Shown here piece after piece: positions 35,501-44,545 of a DNA stretch of 64,000 bases (positions within the stretch are counted from its first letter, which is position 1; every line of letters starts with the position of its first letter). The translations under genes and the position numbers were made by a program. The DNA lies in assembly GCA_015501075.1 (NCBI GenBank), contig JADNYJ010000016.1, forward strand, positions 1 to 64,000. The letters run 5' to 3'. The DNA is from Gymnopilus junonius. Taxonomy: Eukaryota; Basidiomycota; Agaricomycetes; Agaricales; Galerinaceae. The notes beneath the pieces are model-generated. The model searched no databases and was not told the DNA's origin. It saw nothing but the letters and a program-made list of their open reading frames with translations.

Positions 35501-36442
35501 CAGTTTATCTTGACTCTTTGAAGGGAGATGCTTAGGATCAACAATGCTGACGGCGACATATTGGTCATGCTAATTTGTGATATGCCTGATTCTCTTGCTT
35601 CTCCTTTGCCAGATCATTTAGACTTTGTCCTTGGTGGCAAATTCCGTGTCATTGACACCAAGTCCGAGGGTAGTTCCAATACGTTTGATGCCCTTCACGT
35701 CAAACATTATGCCAAGTTCGGCAAAAAGGTATTGTTTCATTGTCTCTCAAATTCCTACTTTCTTACACTTTATATGCAGGGTTACGGAACACCTATTTAT
35801 GCGGACCCCTCAACATTACAGAGGGATGGACGTCGACCCGTCAATACCAGCCTCAATGTTCCTCGGTTTAGCCAGGAGGCCAAGGACAATCCTGAGATGT
35901 GCAAGATGATTACAGAGGCCCTTCAGCCTGCCTTTGACCACATTAGAGTTCGGGTAAGAGTATTCAGCTTCAGCAATCTTCACACTGCTGATTGTCAAAA
36001 AGCTTGAGGAATTTTTTGGGCAGCAGTTCAAGGAGCTAGAACTTTTTGTCAACCATCTGCCGAATTGTGGGGTCTCACCAGTCTACCCTTTTGCTGGGTA
36101 TGTTCTCAACATAAATGTCTCAACCAGGATCCACAGAGACTTTGGTGACAAGGATATTTGCCTGATTCTTGTCATTTGCGACTGCCTTGGTGGGGAAGTG
36201 GTTTTGGTAGAGCGGGCATAGTGCTGAGGGTCAGAAACGGTGATATCATCATCTTTCCTTCCAAAGACATCAGCCATTTCAACAAGCACTTCCTTGGAAG
36301 AAGGGCTTCTGTTGTCCTCCATACTGACGGACAGTCCAAAGCTTGGGTTGAAGATGGCAATGGTTGGAAAGACAATAGATGCTTCCCTGGATCAGAGATG
36401 CCGATGGTGATCAGATTGAGGAGGTCTTGTTGTAGCCAGTAA
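32579..36442 (+). pseudogene. TET/JBP-like 2OG-Fe(II) dioxygenase gene of X, frameshifted
   Basis: About ten exons, start MSSISLSASDVLQ at 32579. Order: N-terminal region; Gly/Val low-complexity tract from GGT repeats (33480-33660); acidic Ser/Glu segment; conserved helical region (GPDRESARPIKILKLICGHS, CMIRDSLIPAIALLRKEYLV); Pro/Ser linker (34990-35150); FKVNFKPRLAYNTKIRFSRE; LRINNADGDILVMLICD; KFRVIDTKSEGSSNTFDALH; and the catalytic core PFAGYVLNINVSTRIHRDFG, NGDIIIFPSKDISHFN, GRRASVVLHTD. HRD (36132-36140), the second His (36275) and Arg fit the TET/JBP iron and 2-oxoglutarate ligands. Between GGEVVLVE and AGIVLRV the frame shifts by one base near 36210. If active it would oxidise methylated bases in nuclear DNA. 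Another 2OG hydroxylase family is the alternative. Confidence 0.65.
33480..33660 (+). repeat. GGT/GGA-rich low-complexity tract in the dioxygenase gene
   Basis: About 180 bases of almost pure G/T/A on the plus strand, encoding glycine runs and then valine/glutamate runs. It makes long spurious frames on both strands, and the Y homologue lacks it at this length. Confidence 0.8.
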
Positions 36443-36676
36443 GACTTCTGGACGTGCTAAACACATTTGTGAGTCTCTAATGTTCTTTACTTTAGCGTAA
36501 TTTTGCTTGATTTATTTTAACAAAGCATATTATTTGAATATCATGTGGCGGAATTTTTAGTCTCAAATTTGATGATGGACTGCCATCCTGCATCTTCCAG
36601 AACCATTTAAGAGACAGTATCTCCAGTTCTTTCTAGCATCTCTTCCCTTTCTTCTCCCTTCATTGACTCATTGACT

Positions 36677-38754
36677 ATGCCAATCACAACCAGGAATGGT
36701 GCTGCTACTGCCAACAGGGGTCCAGACAAGGAGTTGAAATTGCCAGCAAAGAGGAAGGCCAAGCCAGCAAGTATGTTTTATTGATGTCATCTAATACTGT
36801 AACTTGCTGAATTAATTTTCATATCAGATAAAGTATCTGAATCCCAAGGGAAATCCAACAGTCCTCCTAGTGCAAAAGCAACAGACGATGTGCTTGTGAA
36901 TGCTAAGGACTATAAAGAGTTCCTAGAGTTCAAGAACGGCAGTAAATTGGGCTCCGGAGCTCAGAAGACTGCGCAGGAAGCTCAAAAGGCTCAGGAGGAT
37001 CTAGGTATGCTTTCTACTAAGTTGTATGCATCTACTTGACTCTGTTGCCTCTAGCCATCCAGGCAAGAAACAAAACCATGAGAGACCAGGAACGAGACCA
37101 GGAAGAAGGGAGCGGAAGTGAGGATGAAGAAGACCGCCCACCTTCAAAATGCTCCAAGACAACTCCTCTCGTTTTGAGTGACGACGAAGAAGCCCTTGCT
37201 AGTGAACTCAGAGGCAACCAAGATGCAGCTGCAGGGCAAGCAGATGTTGAGATGGACAATGAGGATGAGCAGGAAAGGGAAGATGAAGGAGGAGATGTTG
37301 CGAAAGATCAGACTGACCAGGAAGAAGAGGACAACAGGGATGACCAGGATGGGGCAGAATCCTACAATGCAATGGAAGGGCAGACTGCTGGATCGAATAC
37401 TGGTGACCATGAGGCAGGACCTCTAGATGACAATGGGGTATTTTTTTTTTGTGTTTCTGTTTGCCATCCTACTGACTAATTTCTAGTTGGATGTCATTGA
37501 CCCCAGTACTGATGATGCCAAAAAAAATATGTTGACTAGCAAGAAAGGTACTAAAATTGGCAGTGAAGCTCCCAACAAAAGCAAGCGAACCACCAAACCT
37601 GCATCGAAGCAGGGCTACAAAGTTGTCCATGACAATTTCAGCTCCTCTGCTGAAATTCTTCTGCTTGCTGACTGCTCCAAATCATTCATGCATATGAGGA
37701 TTTGCTTTGGGGATTGGATTTTGGATTCAGATGACAAAAGGATAGAGTGGGCTTGGACAATCATCAATGAGACTCCAGCACTCCTTTCTCCTTCTGCTTC
37801 TGCGACAGCAGTACATGGACTCAAGCTTGTGACCCAGGATGAGAAGCTCAAGCATGAATTGCTTACCTATGTGGGTCTTGATTTTGTTTGCTCGGACATT
37901 TCTAATGTGTTGCTAGGTTCTATATGGGAAGACTGTATTGTTCAATACAATTATCACTAAGGCTCGACAGCGCGTTGCTGGCTACTTTCACCTTACAGTT
38001 GGCTCTGTTGAGGAAATCAAAGACAAGGTGACATGGTTATTGACTAAGTCAAACTTCTTCTATGGTGACCTTGATGTGAATGTATGTCCTTGAATGCTAC
38101 TACCTGTTCTTCTAACCATTTGATTTTCTAGAAGCGAACCTTCAATAAAAGCAAGCCATTTGGAAGTCCACTCATCTGCGACATGATCCAGACCTTATGG
38201 TTCAATGCATCAAAGAATGGCTCAAAGGCAGAAGCAATGACCACCAGGCGCATGTTTGAAAACAAGGAAATTCCTTTGAGCATTGTTTTTCTTGTTGTTG
38301 TGGCAGTAACTTCCTTACCTCCTTTTCCATGAATTCATTTTTGACACATCATTTGTAGATAGAACATAGTATTGGAGAGTATTGAGATGGAACAGAGAAG
38401 ACAACGCCTTTCCGAGAGTCTCAAATTCAGACACGGTATGTCTAATGTATGTCCTTTGATACCATACTCATAATAATTCTACATCAGCTTTATACATGAA
38501 AGCCAGACATGGAAAGGCCTTGCTAAAAAGTCAGTGAAGTGGGCCGACCTCTATCCTAAGATGGCATTCAAGAATATTGTGTATGTTCTATGTCATTGGA
38601 ATACTCCCAACTAATTTCTCTTTCTGCTAGACAAGCAAGTGGTGACTTGTTGCACTTACTGATAGATGAAGATGAAGCCAATGAGGAGGATATTGAAGAT
38701 GTCACACCTGAAGACCTGGACAATATTGCAAACAATCAAATGGATATCTTTTGA
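36677..38754 (+). CDS. DUF6532-like protein of X
   Basis: Start MPITTRNGAATANRGPDKEL at 36677, stop TGA at 38752. Several short introns. The N-terminal half is basic, then acidic low complexity (DNEDEQEREDEGGDVAKDQ). The C-terminal domain reads AEILLLADCSKSFMHMRICF, ITKARQRVAGYFHLTVGS, KDKVTWLLTKSNFFYGDLDV, FGSPLICDMIQTLWFNASKN and ENKEIPLSIVFLVVVAV, matching the layout I know for DUF6532 (helical, mushroom fungi, function unknown). Segments around 38340-38400 may hold a frame break. It follows the dioxygenase gene by about 235 bases on the same strand, and the same pair occurs in Y. Confidence 0.6.
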
Positions 38755-39186
38755 CAGCTTATAAGGTTTGCCTAGGCCATTGTTTGAAGGCTACGTCTAC
38801 TTCTCTTTCTGTCCATCATGGTGACCAGCTACAATATCATTTTCATGAGCCTTTAGAATCCACTATGCCTCCATTGCACATTTTTCCTGCTGCACATATT
38901 ATTTTATATAGCATTATTAATCTAGATTTGAATATATCCTGTTCTGTGAATACCCCAGAGCACAGTAGAGATCCTGAGAGAACATTGAATTGAAGCAAAA
39001 TAATTATTCTAGCTATCCAGATTCTTGTTCTGGGACAACAGAAGATCTTCTGAGAAGTGGCCAGAGAATCCCAGAGACAATGTCTCTGAGGGACCTTTGC
39101 CAGCGATACTCTTTGATGCACTGGCACAAAAAGTGCCCTGTGAGGATCTGAGCTGCTCCGAGTGTCTCTTGATTTCTCTGGTGTGA

Positions 39187-39215
39187 CCCTGGGTGACAAA
39201 GTGTTTTTCCTGATG
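39187..39215. repeat. Right terminal inverted repeat of X
   Basis: Ends TTTTTCCTGATG. Read in reverse complement it matches the left end of X in the CACTTT...ACCC positions as well as the shared CATCAGGAAAA. Inside it, GAGCTGCTCCGAGTGTCTC at about 39148 resembles GCTGCTCTGGGTGTCTTTAG near the left end of Y. Confidence 0.75.
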
Positions 39216-39229
39216 AAACTTACTTTCTT

Positions 39230-40663
39230 CAAGGGAAAACCAGGTACACTCATGTACTGATGATGATGCCCAATCGACCTCCTGCCAATCAATACTCAAT
39301 GCAAGGTCCCTTAGAGCATGATATGGCTTTGTACGGCCCTCCGATAGACAGAATACTGTTTTCCAACAAGCCATCTCAACATTTAGAACAGTTGGAGGTT
39401 TGTCAGGGCCAAGTTGTGAGGAATGATCTAGGACTGTGCAATGACCAAAAGATTTTTTAGCGAGTTTGAAGGGCATCCAAAGGTAGAAAGGCATAATTAA
39501 CTCTGCAACAGTAAGCATGACATGATCAGCAGCAAGATTGTTCTTAGGCTTGTCAGCACCATAGTCAATGAATTTGTAGCGATATGACTGGGACACAGTG
39601 AGGTCAACACCCAGTGAACTATCTGCCTCTTGATTGGTAGTAGGGCTTAAATTGAATTAGCACAAATATGATGGAGGTGATCACCACTCACCTATAACCT
39701 AGCTTTTGGAGATCACCAGGCAAATCTGGCACCATGTGCTCAGGGAAAACAACCATCCTCTGACAGCCAACATGAATCACAGCACATATAAAGTTACTCT
39801 TGATCACATTGTATGACATCTTCTTCTCATTGGCATGAAGCATGCAAAGCAAGGACTCGATAGGATTGCTGGGAAGAGACACAGGGATTTCAGGTTCTTT
39901 ATCCACATAACTTTCAACAGCAGCCTTGAAACTGTAAGCCAGGCTGATCCAATCATGCAATTTTGTGTAGCCCTGCAAAAATGTAAGTACATATAGCACC
40001 CAAACAATAGAACAGACATTACATAGAGGTCCTCCTTCTCATGAGATTGTCTGCCCAATTTGACTTTCAGAAGATGCAAGTGTGGATGGGTAGCAGAAGG
40101 AATACTTTGGGGCATACAGCCATGGAGTAATGCCGCAATCTCGAAAAGCTTGTAAGCAGAAATAAGAGAACAAATATCTAAATATTCAAAGACAGAGAGT
40201 TCATCTGGTTGTGTTATGCAGATCATACACTTCTCCGAGAGCTGAGAGGGAGTGTTCAGTTCAACCCTGAGAAGGCTCAACCTCTTGGGGTCCTGAAAAC
40301 TGAATAGATAGGACTCGTGATGATGCAGGCACTCAATGAAGTTCTAAGGAACTTATACTTAGAGAAATATGATAGAGAAGAATGCAGACAACGTACCTGA
40401 AACTGAGGCATAACTTTGACATAGTCCAAGATATGTTCAGGATGCAATACAATGCTGTCCCATTGCCATGGAAAAGCCACAAGCAGGGGTGAAAAGCAAC
40501 ATTGGAATTCAACCACTAGATCGAGTTCAAAGTAGGCACAAACTGTCAAAAGAAGAAAGTACTCACAAGTATCATGATCGAATTCCCAAGATCCAGTCAC
40601 CATTCCAGCAGAGGGTGTAATGCATATTGATAGACAAGGGAGAACTGATGAGAGAGAATCCAT
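39230..40663 (-). CDS. Unknown gene between the two giant elements
   Basis: A spliced minus-strand gene, probable start MDSLSSVLPCLSICITPSAG at 40663. Blocks: SPLLVAFPWQWDSIVLHPEH; PSQLSEKCMICITQPDELSV; IAALLHGCMPQSIPSATHPH; KLHDWISLAYSFKAAVESYV; VIHVGCQRMVVFPEHMVPDL; YRYKFIDYGADKPKNNLAAD; LDHSSQLGPDKPPTVLNVEM. Intron edges (GTAAGT...CAG type) separate them. The 3' end runs up to the X terminus at 39215, so the gene may have been truncated by X. I do not recognise the family. Confidence 0.45.
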
Positions 40664-41003
40664 GCATCATTTGTATTTGATGAGTCCAAATTGGGCAATC
40701 AACCTCGCCTGCATGACTCTGCATCATGATGTGCCAGATCATTTCGGGCTTCAGGAAATCACAAGCTGGGTCCAAAGCCAAACATTGTGCTTGGGTTGGC
40801 CTGGCTTTGGCATGACCTGGGGCTTCTGGCATCTATGTACAGTTTCTCATTCCTAACATCAAAACTAATACATATATACCTAACTACGTATTCTACATTG
40901 TTGGTACTCTACCCACTGCAGAGGCTCTCCCTGAACCTTCAGTCACAGGGGAACCCCACCCATATACCAGGCCCAACCTTATTAACCACCACAGCCACTG
41001 CTG

Positions 41004-41309
41004 ATGTCTCACCCCACTTCTAATTGTACTTCCAGCACCCATACTGATGCTGCCACAGATTCAAGATTCCCGGTCCAGCTCAAATTTGAAGGGGAGCATG
41101 GGTGGCATCGAAAGTCAAGATATCTCCACTTCCAGTGTGTTCTTGTGAGGGAAGGAGGTGAGGGAGCATCGACAGCATTAATTTTGGGTGTGAGAGAGGT
41201 GGGGGATGGACTGGCAGGGTCAATCTTCGATACCAGTCTACCTCTGGCTCACTCTGGGAAGCTGGGAAGGGGAAAGGGGCTCCACATTGTACAACCTGGC
41301 GAAATGTAG
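41004..41309 (+). other. Short open frame between elements, unknown
   Basis: A 101-codon frame (MSHPTSNCTSSTHTDAATDS..., LHFQCVLVREGGEGASTALI) with no domain recognised. It may be an exon of a decayed gene. Weak support. Confidence 0.2.
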
Positions 41310-41423
41310 GTCAGCATTGAGCATGTTATTTCGAGAAGCAAAATTATCATGATGGTCTTTATGACGTACCTAGTGGAAGTGTCCAGACAGAGGAGGAATC
41401 CACCTCCATACCCTTCTTGCATA

Positions 41424-41452
41424 CATCAGGAAAAAGGGGTCTGGTCCCAGAG
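41424..41452. repeat. Left terminal inverted repeat of Y
   Basis: CATCAGGAAAAAGG then GGTCCCAGAG. It pairs with the right end at 61249-61276 much better than with either end of X. Confidence 0.8.
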
Positions 41453-41459
41453 AAACCTA

Positions 41460-42060
41460 AGCTGCTCTGGGTGTCTTTAGAGACCATAAAGACTTCAAAG
41501 ATAAAAAGAATCCTAGACCTGCCTCAGAACTAAGTCCCTTGAGTTCGATTTTCACAGAGATACCTCAGAGACATTCAAAGGAGATGGAGATGGCTTTGAA
41601 ATGTGCTTGAAAGCAGCATCAAAGCAAAGCAACTAGGCTTCCATGACACCTTGAGGGCAGCCTGAAGCAATCTCAAAGCCATTTCAAAGCTATCCTCATG
41701 TCCTTGGGGGAAGAGTGAAAGCAAGCTGAATGGGCTTCCATGACACTTTGAGAGTAGTTGAGCATAGTTGAAAGCCAGCCTCATCTCCTTGAGAGAAGAG
41801 TGAAAGCAAACTCACTGGACTTCTAAAGCCTCTCCATAGCCTTCTGGATTGATCGTATAGCACATCTGAAGAGTGCTAATCAAGCAAACTCAAAGCACAT
41901 CCAAAGCTTTCTGAAAGAGTCTTTCCTGCTTACTAGAAGCAACTTCAGAGGAGCTTTGAGAGATGCTTCTCAGAGTCAGTAGCTTTCTGTAAAGCAGGCA
42001 TAAAGCATCCTCAAGGACAATTGAAAAGACTCTAGATTGCTTTACTGATTACCTAAATCT
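41460..42060. repeat. Subterminal repeat region of Y
   Basis: Imperfect direct repeats: GGCTTCCATGACAC at 41637 and 41728, and AGAGTGAAAGCAA at 41709 and 41802, each about 91-93 bases apart. Many CAAAGC and GAAAGC words follow. Subterminal repeat arrays of this kind are typical of CMC-type transposons, where they are transposase binding regions. No genes. Confidence 0.6.
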
Positions 42061-42205
42061 CAAATAATGGACCTAGTAGCTCTGAAACAATCAAAAATGA
42101 TGCTGTATTAATATTACTGACAAATATATAGAACATGCGGTGTTAGATGAAAGATAGGAGATCAAGAGTTTGCAAGGGCTTGAACGACAATAAAACCTAA
42201 GAAAA

Positions 42206-44299
42206 CTAAGACGCATTGTCATCATTAGTACCCATGATATCTTGTGGACCTGCATGGATTATGGTATGATCAGCAGCCCCCTCAGCAGTCCCTGCACCAA
42301 AATGATCACCTCCTTTGACAGCCTCCCAATTTTCACCAATCCTGTTGAGCTCATCAAAGTCAATGCTTTCTAAATCTTTCCCTTGGTCAGCATCATCCAG
42401 GAAATCATCACGGTTTGAGCTATGAGATAGTACAAAATTAGAAGTAAATAAGTTTATTAGAAAAGAAAACGTACAGGAGCTTCTCCATCAAATCATTCTT
42501 CCAGAATCTAACCCAAGCAGGTGCCTTCTCAGACATAGTTTTCCAATTGCCCAAATGGTGAGCATAGCTGGAACAAAAAGCAGTAAGCATTAATAGACAG
42601 ATGCTAAGAATTAAACTGAACCTAGACTTGGCAATGTCCTTGGTAAATGAAATCTGATTCGCCTTTTTGCCATTCTCCCACTCTTTTAGACCATGCTCAA
42701 TCTTTTTGTTCTCTATCAGCTATATCGTTAATCAAAATGAAGGGGACGTACCACTGAGAGAATTAGAAAAATAATAGAGAGTGGGATTTCTCGGTCGGCC
42801 GCTATCCTGGCAGTTGTCTCTCTGTCTACATTTGATGTTGCTGTAGAAAGCCATATACTTTCAATGATGTCTATCAAAAGATGAGTGCTGAATGGTTTCA
42901 TTTTGTCATAGGTACGTTTCTATAATCAAAGAAGTCAGTAGATTAGTATGAAAAAAACTCCTATTCATACCTCGACATTAACATCCCCATACATAAAGCG
43001 AGATTCTGTCAGCAACCACTGGACAGCCTCTCGGATTTGGTCTGCTGTTCCCATCAGATGATAGAACCCTCGGACTTTGGCATGAGCCTTTGTTATAAGA
43101 TTGCTGACGAATTGTGTCCTTCCATACATAGTCTGAATGTGGTTAAGTCAGCGACTATCAGATAATAGATAAGTGACTTACAAAAGTGACAAGCATCTTC
43201 TTGGTTCTTTCATTCTTTGACGCTTGTTTGAACGCATCCTTGACCTCCTTGTCATTAGTATCATTGGACGTTTCCTTGAGTGTTGTCCAAGCAAACTCGA
43301 TTTTCTGAAGACGCCACTAACAGAATGGAAAGGTCCACCTGGATGATACACAACGGCTGTTCGAACATGGGATTTTGCAGCAATGGCCAAGTGTCGAGTC
43401 CTCGGAGTGAAATCACTTTCCGTGACTTTATTAGATCCCTTGGATGATTTGGAATGCCTGGAAGATCTAAAAGATGAGGGAGTGCTTGAACGGGACCTCT
43501 GAGAGAATGAAGCTGTAGTTGTAGATCCATTGTCATCATCAAACATGGAAACCTAAATGTTGGTAATAAGTTCATATAACCTTACTGACAAAACTGAAAG
43601 CAAACCCCATTATCAACAAAACCAGTATCTTCGCCTCCATCCTCATCAGGCCACCCGTCAACATCAGCGTCGCCTTGCTCACTTTGTCCACCGTCAGCCT
43701 CACTGTCAGCCTCGCCATCAGCCTCGCCATCAGCCTCGCCCATTGCGTCACTGTCGATGTCAACATCTTGGTACTGCGACGTGGCGGCTGGAGTTGAACG
43801 TATGGGTCGAATGTCACCAGCATAAGCGGCTTCTTTGGAATCCAATATGATTTTACCTGTTCGAGGTTTTTTAGGAGGAGGTGAGTCAGCGTCTTCCTCT
43901 TGAGAACCTTCACTGTGGCCCGCTTCTTGTTCCATAAGCTGTTGGTTTTTGTTACGTATGGCTAAAAGAAGAAAAATCAGAATAATTCATAAAAATTAAA
44001 ACTACCATGCCTTCGTCCTTAGCAGCATTATCGGCTTTCTGCTGTGCCTTTAACTGTGAGTGTATTGAATTATAAAGGGCCAGCTGCTCTGGAGTAATTT
44101 TACTAGAAGTCCCAGTGGTAGAAGCAGCATTTTTGCCAGATCCGGTGGCGGTTCTGGTGCCAGTTCTGGTGCCAGTTTTGGTGCCAGTTTTGGTGCCAGT
44201 TTTGGTGCTGGCAGTGACCTTCCTTTTTGCCCTGGCAGCCTGAGTGTCAGAGCCTGTCGAGGAGTTGGGAGCTTGAGCCTTTGACTGACGAGTTTGCAT
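42206..44299 (-). CDS. DUF6532-like protein of Y
   Basis: Start MQTRQSKAQAPNSSTGS at 44299, stop TAG at 42206-42208. The N-terminus has a TKTGTKTGTKTGTRTGTRT repeat. An acidic section follows (MGEADGEADGEADSEADGG), then a Ser-rich segment (SRSSTPSSFRSSRHSKSSKG). The C-terminal domain reads GRTQFVSNLITKAHAKVRGF, YHLMGTADQIREAVQWLL, FMYGDVNVE and REIPLSIIFLILSAI, aligning block for block with the X gene (ARQRVAGYFHL, FFYGDLDV, KEIPLSIVFLVV). Exons are short with GT-AG edges, and the reading frame looks intact across them by eye. DUF6532 has no known activity; the constant pairing with the dioxygenase suggests a joint role. Confidence 0.6.
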
Positions 44300-44422
44300 T
44301 TTATGAAGGGGAAGAGTAATGGACAGGAACAAGACAGCAAGTGTTGTTGGAAGGTCAACCTTGGGAATTTGGAATTTAATAACCACTCATTTCGGGATTT
44401 CAATATACGCCTATTTTCCCAC

Positions 44423-44510
44423 ACCTCGTCGAATAATTATATACACCTCGTCGAATAATTATATACACCTCGTCGAATAATTATATACACCTCGTCGAAT
44501 AATTATATAG
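44423..44510. repeat. 22-base tandem repeat, four copies
   Basis: Four near-perfect copies of a unit beginning ACCTCGTCGAATAATTATAT, at 44423, 44445, 44467 and 44489. They lie in the 250-base gap between the dioxygenase stop (44546) and the DUF6532-like start (44299), upstream of the latter. Each unit carries AATTATAT, so the array may act as a promoter or binding-site cluster. Confidence 0.9.
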
Positions 44511-44545
44511 GTCGTATTTTAAAGTCTATCTAGGTTGTAGTCTAT

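Larger units (their letters stand above)
20755..39215. mobile_element. Giant Plavaka-type transposon X, 18.5 kb
   Basis: The left end at 20755 starts CATCAGGAAAACCACTTT...ACCC. The right end at 39215, read on the minus strand, starts CATCAGGAAAAACACTTT...ACCC. About 23 of the first 29 positions agree. Contents in order: transposase B (-), small membrane gene (-), accessory gene (-), coiled-coil gene (-), SF3B1 fragment (-), NMD3 fragment (-), TET/JBP-like gene (+), DUF6532-like gene (+). The flanking bases (GGAC on the left, AAAC on the right) show no target duplication, so later rearrangement or an alternative pairing of ends is possible. Confidence 0.65.
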
